Assembly (NCBI GenBank): GCA_031260615.1 | Contig: JAISLG010000035.1 | Span: 1-10,338, forward strand | Reading direction: 5' to 3' | Source: Oscillospiraceae bacterium | GTDB lineage: Bacteria; Bacillota; Clostridia; Oscillospirales; Ruminococcaceae | DNA length: 10,338 bases | Shown here: positions 1 to 5,200 of the stretch, one piece after another | Numbering within the stretch: the first letter of the stretch is position 1 | Layout of the letters: each line of letters starts with the position of its first letter | Translations under genes and position numbers: made by a program | Notes under the pieces: generated by a model | Seen by the model: the letters and a program-made list of their open reading frames with translations, nothing else | What the model was told of the DNA's origin: nothing | The model's database searches: none

Positions 1-26
1 TTCTTTTCTTTCGCGAAAGAAAAGAA
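1..26. repeat. Perfect 26-bp palindrome at window edge
   Basis: The first 26 bases are a perfect inverted repeat: the half TTCTTTTCTTTCG is followed directly by its reverse complement, with a CGCG centre. The left arm (TTCTTTTCTTTCGCG) recurs inside the 79-bp tandem repeats that follow (at about 140 and 219), where the right arm is replaced by CAAGACAAGC. The purine-rich right arm continues into AACCAAAAGAAAG. It may be an intergenic mobile-repeat end or a hairpin. The left boundary is cut by the window, so the full element may be longer. Confidence 0.75.
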
Positions 27-69
27 CCAAAAGAAAGCCTTGATACCATCTTGGTTTGAGTGGCGACAA

Positions 70-276
70 TTCGCGCAAGACAAGCAACGGAACGAAACAC
101 ATTTAATCCAAATATGTAAAGGAAACGAGGGGGGACGTGTTCTTTTCTTTCGCGCAAGACAAGCAACGGAATGAAACACATTTAATCCAAATATGTAAAG
201 GAAACGAGGGGGAATGTGTTCTTTTCTTTCGCGCAAGACAAGCAACGGAATGAAACACATTTAATTCAAATATGTA
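70..276. repeat. 79-bp tandem repeat, about 2.6 copies
   Basis: A 79-bp unit repeats in direct orientation. A partial copy occupies about 70-136, a full copy 137-215 and a third 216-276, which stops where the GTAGGGGCG hairpin begins. CGCGCAAGAC recurs at 72, 151 and 230, giving an exact 79-bp period. Copies differ by only a few bases (AACG/AATG, AATCC/AATTC, GGGGAC/GGGAAT). Each unit contains an imperfect inverted repeat, ACACATTT and AAATATGT around a 5-nt loop. No convincing coding sequence or protein-binding motif is seen. The near identity suggests recent tandem amplification of an intergenic element. Confidence 0.85.
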
Positions 277-298
277 GGGGCGATGTCCACATCGCCCC
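277..298. repeat. GTAGGGGCG-type palindromic hairpin
   Basis: GGGGCGATGT at 277-286 is followed after two bases by its reverse complement at 289-298, giving a tight GC-rich stem (9 bp with a TCCA loop). It directly truncates the third 79-bp repeat unit. Similar TGTAGGGGCG...CGCCCC hairpins are, from general knowledge, scattered in intergenic DNA of many gut Firmicutes. It has no T-tract, so it is not a standard intrinsic terminator. Confidence 0.65.
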
Positions 299-380
299 GT
301 TTGTGATTTGTATGCCCCGTTCCTCCCGTTCCTTTGTGTGTGGTATGTGTTGTAGCCTCAGTTGCCCTGAATGTTTAGGC
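299..380. other. Intergenic spacer, nothing recognised
   Basis: This T/G/C-rich spacer lies between the repeat block and the purM promoter. It shows no credible reading frame with a ribosome binding site, no RNA gene and no purine-type riboswitch. Together with the repeats it makes up the 458-bp gene-free left end of the window. Confidence 0.5.
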
Positions 381-409
381 TTGAATTGTACTCTTGTTTG
401 ATGTATAAT
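381..409 (+). promoter_or_regulatory. Sigma-A-type promoter upstream of purM
   Basis: A -35 box TTGAAT (381-386) and a perfect -10 box TATAAT (404-409) are separated by the ideal 17 bp. Transcription would start near 416, giving a leader of only about 43 nt before the purM ATG. That leaves no room for a guanine or PRPP riboswitch, so any purine control would have to act at the promoter or elsewhere. No clear PurR/PurBox site was recognised. Confidence 0.65.
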
Positions 410-458
410 TACATAATCCCTGATTGTGTGTTAAATAAAAAAATACTTAGATAAACTT

Positions 459-1505
459 ATGTTAAATTCCTTTTCCGATAGTTATAAATCCGCTGGTGTG
501 GATATTGAGGCAGGTTATGCTTCTGTCAACCTTATGAAAGAACACGTTGAACGAACCCGAGTTAAGGGAGCGTTCGATGCTCTCGGCGGTTTTGGGGGGT
601 TGTTTCTTCCTGACTTGTCGGGTATGAAAGAGCCTGTTCTTGTGTCGGGTACGGACGGTGTAGGTACAAAACTTAAACTTGCGTTTCTCCTTAACCGCCA
701 CGATACTATCGGTATCGACTGCGTTGCTATGTGCGTCAACGATATTATCTGTTCGGGGGCAAAACCACTGTTCTTCCTCGACTATATCGCTTGCGGTAAA
801 AATTCCCCCGAAAAAATCGCGCAGATTGTAAAAGGCATCGCGGACGGCTGTGTATCTGCCGGTTGCGCGCTCGTGGGCGGCGAAACCGCTGAAATGCCCG
901 GGTTCTATAAAGAGGACGAATACGACCTTGCAGGATTCTCCGTCGGTATCGTTGATAGACCTAAAATTACCGATAAAACCGCTATGCAAGTCGGCGACGC
1001 AATTATCGGACTCGAAAGTACCGGGTTACACTCCAACGGATTCTCCCTCGTCCGCAAAGTGTTCAATATCAATAACCCCGACAGGCTCGCAATTAAAGTA
1101 CATGGGTCGGAACATACACTCGGCGAAATATTACTCGCGCCTACCGCTATATATGTCAAACCCGTCCTCAAAGCGATTGAAAATATAAAAGTATCGGCTA
1201 TATCGCATATTACGGGCGGCGGTTTCTACGAGAACGTACCGCGCTCGTTCCCCGAACATTTAGCGGCGGTTGTCAAAAAAGACAGTTACCCCGTCCACCC
1301 CATTTTCAAACTTCTCCAAGACACGGGGCATATCCCCGAACACGATATGTATAACACGTTTAATATGGGTATCGGTATGACACTTGTCGTGCCGAAAGCA
1401 GATGCCAAAGACACCCTCCGTATTATCGGGGAGGCAGGGCAAGTCTGCTATCAAATCGGGGAAGTTACCGAACGCACGGATAATGGCGCGGTAGTTATCG
1501 TATAA
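459..1505 (+). CDS. purM: Phosphoribosylformylglycinamidine cyclo-ligase (AIR synthetase)
   Basis: PurM converts formylglycinamidine ribonucleotide plus ATP to aminoimidazole ribonucleotide, step 5 of de novo purine synthesis, in the cytosol. The 348-residue product is close to the usual length (E. coli PurM is 345). It carries the expected PurM/PurL-superfamily motifs: GTDGVGTKLKL (64-74, ATP/substrate loop), RHDTIGIDCVAMCVND (80-95), GGETAEMPG (140-148), GLHSNGFSLVRK (189-200), HITGGGFYENVPR (250-262) and FNMGIGM (301-307). The ATG start is supported because the N-terminus aligns with E. coli PurM (SYKSAGVDIEAG). No Shine-Dalgarno is visible before it. Only one base separates its stop from the purN start, so translation is probably coupled. 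It is the first gene after the 381-409 promoter. Confidence 0.97.
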   Translation: MLNSFSDSYKSAGVDIEAGYASVNLMKEHVERTRVKGAFDALGGFGGLFLPDLSGMKEPVLVSGTDGVGTKLKLAFLLNRHDTIGIDCVAMCVNDIICSGAKPLFFLDYIACGKNSPEKIAQIVKGIADGCVSAGCALVGGETAEMPGFYKEDEYDLAGFSVGIVDRPKITDKTAMQVGDAIIGLESTGLHSNGFSLVRKVFNINNPDRLAIKVHGSEHTLGEILLAPTAIYVKPVLKAIENIKVSAISHITGGGFYENVPRSFPEHLAAVVKKDSYPVHPIFKLLQDTGHIPEHDMYNTFNMGIGMTLVVPKADAKDTLRIIGEAGQVCYQIGEVTERTDNGAVVIV

Positions 1506-1506
1506 T

Positions 1507-2103
1507 ATGAATATTACTGTGTGTGTGAGCGGCGGCGGCACTAATTTACAGTCGCTGATTGACAACGGGATTGACATTAGTTTGGTTATCGCGAGTAAAC
1601 CGAATATATACGCGATTGAACGGGCAAACGCGGCGAATATACCCGTAATTGTCGGGGCGATACCCGATAACTTGGACACGGATTTGATTGTCCTTGCAGG
1701 GTATTTGCGGATTGTACCACCCGAGATATGCGACAAGTATCGGGTTATTAACATACACCCCGCGTTACTGTCCGTCAAAAATAAGGACGGCACCCCGAAA
1801 TACGGGGGCGTGGGTATGTACGGGTTAAACGTGCATCGTGCCGTCCTCACTGCACACGAAAAATACACGGGTGCAACCGTACACTATGTAACAGCCGAGG
1901 TGGACGGCGGTGAAATTATACTTGAAAAATCCGTCGAAATACCCGATAATATATACGCTACTCCCGACCTCGATACGGCTGCACGAGAACTCCAACGGCT
2001 CGTTATGGACAAGTGCGAACGGGTGGTTATGCCAATGGCGGTGCGGAATATTATTGGTTTGGGTTATGAGAAATTACCCGATGAACCGAAATTTTCCGAA
2101 TAA
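1507..2103 (+). CDS. purN: Phosphoribosylglycinamide formyltransferase with an appended C-terminal tail
   Basis: PurN transfers a formyl group from 10-formyl-THF to glycinamide ribonucleotide, step 3 of purine synthesis. The 198-residue protein has the phosphate-binding GGGTN (9-13), the catalytic Asn82 and His84 in INIHPALL, and the catalytic Asp133 in TAEVDGG, matching E. coli N106, H108 and D144. Compared with E. coli PurN it lacks roughly 18-24 residues before VLAGYLRI. This is the helical segment following the first Rossmann strands, where the chain goes directly from IPVIVGAIPDNL to DTDLIVLAGY. It also has an insertion (SVKNKDGTPK, 89-98) after the active-site loop. The last 14 residues (LGYEKLPDEPKFSE) are not PurN-like and are identical to the C-terminus of the next small protein. 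The start overlaps the purM end almost directly and has no Shine-Dalgarno. Confidence 0.93.
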   Translation: MNITVCVSGGGTNLQSLIDNGIDISLVIASKPNIYAIERANAANIPVIVGAIPDNLDTDLIVLAGYLRIVPPEICDKYRVINIHPALLSVKNKDGTPKYGGVGMYGLNVHRAVLTAHEKYTGATVHYVTAEVDGGEIILEKSVEIPDNIYATPDLDTAARELQRLVMDKCERVVMPMAVRNIIGLGYEKLPDEPKFSE

Positions 2104-2126
2104 TTTTTTTAGGGAGATACATTATG
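2051..2126 (+). repeat. Direct repeat copy 1: purN tail to start of next gene
   Basis: Bases 2051-2126 match 2263-2341 (offset 212). The coding part, 53 nt including the stop, is 49/53 identical. It is followed by a T-tract (7 T here, A plus 9 T in copy 2), then AGGGAG and a 16-nt segment to the ATG with two differences. All six substitutions are transitions. The repeat unit therefore covers peptide tail, stop, ribosome binding site and next start codon. Confidence 0.92.
2111..2116 (+). promoter_or_regulatory. Strong ribosome binding site
   Basis: AGGGAG lies 7 nt before the ATG at 2124. It is notable because purM, purN, the lipoprotein, the ECF gene and the PHP gene have no comparable Shine-Dalgarno. 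This site and its near copy at 2326 are carried in the duplicated segment. Confidence 0.8.
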
Positions 2127-2315
2127 GCTCAGTTTGATATTCAAGAAACACGAAAAGACGAATTGATACATCTGTATCAAGATTTGGAACTGCTCTATTC
2201 AAAAGGCAATAAAGAAAAAATCGAGGCTGGAATATGGCTTGCCGAAAGAATGAGAAAACGGCTTATTGATTTGGGTTACGAGAAATTACCCGATGAACCA
2301 AAATTTTCTGAATAA
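2124..2315 (+). CDS. Small protein of unknown function (63 aa), paralogue A
   Basis: I do not recognise this family. The 63-residue, charged, Cys-free protein has no signal peptide or membrane segment. Residues about 11-27 and 30-50 look like two amphipathic helices (DELIHLYQDLELLYSKG and KEKIEAGIWLAERMRKRLIDLG), followed by a polar, Pro-containing tail, LPDEPKFSE. It aligns without gaps over 32 residues with the next gene product: DLELL/DLKIL, a shared WLAE/RLAE core, and RLIDLG/RLIALG followed by LPDEP/IPDVP. The strong AGGGAG site 7 nt upstream supports expression. It lies 20 nt after purN, inside the purine operon. Its last 14 residues are identical to those of PurN. It is not PurS by sequence pattern. 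A role in purine enzyme assembly or regulation is possible but unproven. Confidence 0.8.
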   Translation: MAQFDIQETRKDELIHLYQDLELLYSKGNKEKIEAGIWLAERMRKRLIDLGYEKLPDEPKFSE

Positions 2316-2341
2316 ATTTTTTTTTAGGGAGGTACACTATG
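2263..2341 (+). repeat. Direct repeat copy 2: end of small gene A to start of small gene B
   Basis: This is the partner of 2051-2126. It encodes the last residues of small protein A, the stop, a longer T-tract, AGGGAGG and the ATG of small gene B. The three coding differences within the last 14 codons (TAT/TAC, CCG/CCA, TCC/TCT) are all synonymous. The only amino-acid change (Gly/Asp) is just upstream of the identical tail. Confidence 0.92.
2326..2332 (+). promoter_or_regulatory. Strong ribosome binding site
   Basis: A full AGGGAGG lies 6 nt before the ATG at 2339. Like the 2111 site it follows directly on a run of T residues. It is the best Shine-Dalgarno in the window. Confidence 0.82.
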
Positions 2342-2521
2342 ACTTTACCTGAAATGCAAAATATACAACTTCATTCGTATATTGACGTAATCTTGGACTT
2401 GAAAATACTCAAATCGCAACTGACAGCCGACGAATACAAGGCGGCGGCTCGGCTCGCGGAAATGAGTAAAGAACGCTTAATTGCACTCGGTGTGCAGAAT
2501 ATCCCCGATGTTCCGCAATAA
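2339..2521 (+). CDS. Small protein of unknown function (60 aa), paralogue B
   Basis: Paralogue of the preceding 63-aa protein, family not recognised. The 60-residue chain appears to be an all-alpha helical hairpin: a helix around 12-28 (HSYIDVILDLKILKSQL), a second around 30-50 (ADEYKAAARLAEMSKERLIALG), and a short tail, VQNIPDVPQ. The conserved positions with paralogue A are Asp-Leu at the end of helix 1, a Leu-Ala-Glu core in helix 2, Arg-Leu-Ile-x-Leu-Gly at its end, and Pro-Asp-x-Pro in the tail. Protein divergence is much greater than in the duplicated A/purN tail, so the A/B duplication is old. The gene has a consensus Shine-Dalgarno and ends in a double stop, TAATAA. The 146 bp after it contain a micro-ORF and an intergenic repeat before the next purine gene. 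Confidence 0.78.
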   Translation: MTLPEMQNIQLHSYIDVILDLKILKSQLTADEYKAAARLAEMSKERLIALGVQNIPDVPQ

Positions 2522-2540
2522 TAAACGGAGATAAATACCA

Positions 2541-2567
2541 ATGCCTCGCTTCACCCCCCCACACTAA
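2541..2567 (+). other. Possible micro-ORF or gene-start remnant (8 codons)
   Basis: After gene B, CGGAG (2526-2530) followed by ATAAATACCA and ATG at 2541 resembles the stop-ribosome-binding-site-start modules that precede genes A and B. The frame encodes only MPRFTPPH before TAA. It may be a relic of a third small paralogue or chance. No attenuator-type codon run is present. Confidence 0.2.
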
Positions 2568-2575
2568 CCAATATT

Positions 2576-2645
2576 ATATACTCCGTATCGGTAAAGTCGC
2601 TCTACCGCAAAAACGCGGAGCATTTTTTAGTGGTGTTGCGATATA
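2576..2645 (+). repeat. Dispersed ~70-bp structured element, copy 1
   Basis: This element is nearly identical to 5792-5860. Two mutually exclusive folds can be drawn. In fold 1, CTCCG (2581-2585) pairs with CGGAG (2616-2620), enclosing CGGTA (2589-2593) paired with TACCG (2603-2607), and is followed by six T residues (2623-2628). In fold 2, TACCGCAA (2603-2610) pairs with TTGCGATA (2636-2643), 7 of 8 positions. It ends 22 nt before the ATG of the PurO-like gene, whose AGGAA site (2654-2658) lies just downstream. It may be a MITE-like repeat or a cis-acting RNA. It does not match a riboswitch class that I recognise. Confidence 0.75.
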
Positions 2646-2667
2646 AATTAAACAGGAAATACTAACT

Positions 2668-3375
2668 ATGCAAATACTCGAAACACTCCCCTACCACGGG
2701 CGCGGCATAATTGTCGGCAAAACCGACGACGGAAAAGCCGCTGTCGGTTACTTTATATCAGGACGCAGCGCGAATAGCCAAAACCGTATTTTTGAAACCA
2801 ACCGCGAATACGGCGCGTCCGAAATAATACGCACCGCGCCGTTCGACTCGTCTAAGGTTACTGACCCGTCACTCATAATATACAACGCCGTCCGTAACCT
2901 CGGTAACAAAACTATTGTCACCAACGGCGACCAGACCGATACAATTTATGAACTTATGGATAAGCAATATTCGTTTGAGCAGTCACTCCGCGGGCGCGAG
3001 TATGAACCCGATTCGCCTAACTATACCCCCCGTATCAGTACCGTAATACACATCGACCGAAAAGGTGACTTTAACTATGCAATATCAATACTCAAAAAAA
3101 GCGGCGGCAATGAAACTAATAGGCATACTTTCTCCTATTCTAATCCCGCTCGCGGCAAAGCGCGTTTTATCCGCACTTATCGGGGAGAACAAGACGGTGT
3201 ATTGCTTCCGTTTGACGGAGAGCCAATCGAAACCCCGATAAAAAATACCATTGACGAGTTCTCCGCCGATATTTGGAACAGTTTGTCGCCCGATTACAAA
3301 ATATCGTTGGTTACGCGGTTTATCGACCCGACAACAGGTGAATATGAGCAAAATATCATAAACAAACACGGGTAA
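2668..3375 (+). CDS. purO: IMP cyclohydrolase, PurO-like family
   Basis: This is predicted to close the second ring of the purine by converting FAICAR to IMP, the last de novo step. The 235-residue protein looks like the PurO-type (archaeal-style) IMP cyclohydrolase family that also occurs in Clostridia, not the PurH C-terminal/N-terminal type. Family-like segments are YHGRGIIVG (9-17), YFISGRSANSQNR (28-40), TNGDQTDTI (85-93), EPDSPNYTPRIS (113-124) and a C-terminal TRFIDPTTGEYEQNIINK. A Shine-Dalgarno, AGGAA (2654-2658), precedes the ATG by 9 nt. The setting downstream of purM and purN agrees with the role. If it is active, the organism probably carries a separate AICAR formyltransferase gene elsewhere. 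Whether it is the main IMP cyclohydrolase cannot be seen here. Confidence 0.88.
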   Translation: MQILETLPYHGRGIIVGKTDDGKAAVGYFISGRSANSQNRIFETNREYGASEIIRTAPFDSSKVTDPSLIIYNAVRNLGNKTIVTNGDQTDTIYELMDKQYSFEQSLRGREYEPDSPNYTPRISTVIHIDRKGDFNYAISILKKSGGNETNRHTFSYSNPARGKARFIRTYRGEQDGVLLPFDGEPIETPIKNTIDEFSADIWNSLSPDYKISLVTRFIDPTTGEYEQNIINKHG

Positions 3376-3380
3376 TTGCT

Positions 3381-4046
3381 ATGCGTAGTGGGTTGCTTGC
3401 TATACCTCTTGACGAAGCGTTCGCACAGGCAGTCGAGGACGATACCTGCCCTCTTTGTGTAATGCTCAAAACACTCGAACTCCGCGTGGCGGAATACGTC
3501 ACGGGTCCCGCTATGATGGAACCCGACTTCCGTACCGAAACAAATTCCAAAGGGTTCTGCAACAAGCACCTTAAACAACTCCTCGAACAAAATAATAGGC
3601 TCGGCGTAGCATTGATACTGTCCTCGTATTTGTCGATAAATAAACCGTTTTATCCGCATACAAAACGCACGGGCGAACTAAATAACACTTGCTTTTCGTG
3701 TGAGCAAATCGACAAGGGTTTTGTGGCTCTTACCAAACAAATATTGGTCGAATATAAGGACACGCCCACTTTCGCGCCGCTCGTTAAACGGCAAAAATAT
3801 TATTGCCTGCCGCACTATAACGCGCTTATATCCGAATATAATAAACTCCCGAAAAAAATACAAAAGGCAATCCCCGATTTCCCGTCCGTTATCGGCACAG
3901 TCGCCGAAAATACGCGCGCGAAACTCGAAACGGACATCAAAACTTTCTGTAAATCCTTCGACTACCGCAATATCGGAAAAGCACTCTCCGAACAAGAAAA
4001 AATAAGCATAGAAAATACAATGTACTTCCTCACGGGGGAAAAATAA
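3381..4046 (+). CDS. DUF6062-like double CxxC/CxxH protein
   Basis: The biochemical role is unknown. The 221-residue product resembles the DUF6062 family of Clostridia, including the N-terminal segment with CPLC, the GPAMMEPDFR motif (42-51) and GFCNKH. It contains two similarly spaced metal-binding-like modules: C23-x2-C26 with C60-x2-H63, and C104-x2-C107 with C142-x2-H145. The gap between the two half-motifs is about 34 residues in each, which suggests an internal duplication of a CCCH zinc-binding unit. The remainder is charged and helical, with no signal peptide or membrane segment, so it should be cytosolic. It starts 5 nt after the purO stop, without a clear Shine-Dalgarno, and is probably translationally coupled. 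A link with purine synthesis is only positional. The family assignment is from memory of the motif pattern. Confidence 0.8.
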   Translation: MRSGLLAIPLDEAFAQAVEDDTCPLCVMLKTLELRVAEYVTGPAMMEPDFRTETNSKGFCNKHLKQLLEQNNRLGVALILSSYLSINKPFYPHTKRTGELNNTCFSCEQIDKGFVALTKQILVEYKDTPTFAPLVKRQKYYCLPHYNALISEYNKLPKKIQKAIPDFPSVIGTVAENTRAKLETDIKTFCKSFDYRNIGKALSEQEKISIENTMYFLTGEK

Positions 4047-4061
4047 ACTCTATTAAAAAGA

Positions 4062-5156
4062 ATGAAAAAAAAATTATCACTGCTCATCGCAAGTATACTC
4101 CTCATCACGTCCGCAACCGCGTGTAAGAAAATACCCCTTGACGAATACAACGCACTCCACAGCCGCACATACAATGAGGGGCAAACTACCGAGGAAACGA
4201 ACACTTCCGCACCCTCGGACACGCATACTACCGCCACGGGAAAGCCCGATTTAACCGCGAATTGGAGTACCTCTTTGACCGTCACGGGTGAATTTTCCGT
4301 GTCGGAATCCGTTGTGACCGAACCGCCGATTATTAACGTGCCGAACTTCGTCACGGGGATACAAAACGGTGTCGCAAAATACACCAACGCGAATGTAATG
4401 AATGCCGAAAACGCCGCGATATACAATATCGACACGGGCGAACTCGTGTACCTCAAAGAACAACCGAAAATTAACCCGACCGCCGCCGTGCGTATCCTCG
4501 CCGCCCTAACCGCGTTAAACTACTTTGGGGAGGACGAGCAAATTACAATCGGAACGGAGGTTTCCCTCTCCAACGGGACAAAGTTAAAATACGCAAAAGG
4601 CACGGTACTTACGCTGAAACAGGCGATTGCCGCATCTATTGTCGGGCTGAAAGGGCAAGGTGCGAATGACGTCGCGTACGCAATCGCGGTTAATATTGCG
4701 AGGGCATACAGCAAAGATCCCGATATGACCGATACCGCGGCAGTCGCGGCGTTCGTGAATATGATGAAAGTTTACGCCGCCGATAAATTAAACCTCACTA
4801 CCTTTGAACCCGCAAACCCGTCGGGATACCTCGACAGCAAGCAAAACGCAACAATGCGCGATATACTGACTATACTCGCGGCGGCGGCAGAAAACCCGAC
4901 TATTACCGATGTATGCGCGATTAAAACTACTGCGGCGGGTAAGACGTTCGACCCAACTTTCCCGTCCTCTACCCTCGCGGATAACGGGGGATACGCATTC
5001 GCGCGCGTGGACAGTTACTGGTATTTCTACGGATTGTACACAAATAAAAAAGGCGAACGCCTTATTATTCACCTGTCCAATGGCACGGAAACGAACTCGA
5101 AAAAAGACTTGGCTAAGATGTTAGAATACGCTGTGAATGGGATACCACTCGAATAA
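4062..5156 (+). CDS. Lipoprotein, degenerate D-Ala-D-Ala carboxypeptidase-like (peptidase S11) protein
   Basis: The N-terminus is a lipoprotein signal (MKKKLSLLIASILLITSATAC, predicted lipidated Cys21). A Thr/Ser-rich linker (about 30-90) reaches across the wall, and an S11-like penicillin-binding domain follows (about 105-360). The fold signs are clear: ENAAIYNIDTGELVY, the long helix PTAAVRILAALTAL, GTVLTLKQAIAASIVGLKG and NPSGYLDSKQNATMRDILTIL. The catalytic residues are not conserved. The SxxK serine and lysine are replaced (A141, R144), the SxN motif reads G-A-N (200-202), and no KTG is found at the expected place near 312-316. It is therefore likely a non-enzymatic, cell-surface peptidoglycan-binding or structural protein. 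Length is 364 residues. No Shine-Dalgarno is seen. It starts 15 nt after the DUF6062-like gene. Confidence 0.82.
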   Translation: MKKKLSLLIASILLITSATACKKIPLDEYNALHSRTYNEGQTTEETNTSAPSDTHTTATGKPDLTANWSTSLTVTGEFSVSESVVTEPPIINVPNFVTGIQNGVAKYTNANVMNAENAAIYNIDTGELVYLKEQPKINPTAAVRILAALTALNYFGEDEQITIGTEVSLSNGTKLKYAKGTVLTLKQAIAASIVGLKGQGANDVAYAIAVNIARAYSKDPDMTDTAAVAAFVNMMKVYAADKLNLTTFEPANPSGYLDSKQNATMRDILTILAAAAENPTITDVCAIKTTAAGKTFDPTFPSSTLADNGGYAFARVDSYWYFYGLYTNKKGERLIIHLSNGTETNSKKDLAKMLEYAVNGIPLE

Positions 5157-5200
5157 CAACGTTCCCCTGATTGGTTTATGAAACGGATAATTTTGGTTTA

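Noticed and set aside
70..276. CRISPR array
   Set aside because: The 79-bp units are contiguous, with no unique spacers between short repeats.
216..401. 61-codon plus-strand reading frame in the left intergenic region
   Set aside because: It begins inside the 79-bp tandem repeat, runs through the GTAGGGGCG hairpin and promoter -35, has no ribosome binding site, and encodes no recognisable protein pattern.
410..458. Purine, guanine or PRPP riboswitch before purM
   Set aside because: The leader after the predicted start site is only about 43 nt, and no aptamer core is visible.
462..989. Long antisense frame inside purM, and similar antisense frames at 1260-1868, 3294-3659, 3962-4456 and 5380-5877
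   Set aside because: They overlap well-supported genes on the opposite strand and show no family motifs. They are shadows of codon composition.
2124..2521. Toxin-antitoxin pair
   Set aside because: The two small proteins are paralogues of each other with no toxin or DNA-binding motif, and they sit in a biosynthetic operon.
5171..5200. TTG at 5171 as the start of the ECF S gene
   Set aside because: It would add ten polar residues (MVYETDNFGL) before the basic N-terminus and first membrane helix. The ATG at 5201 is more typical.
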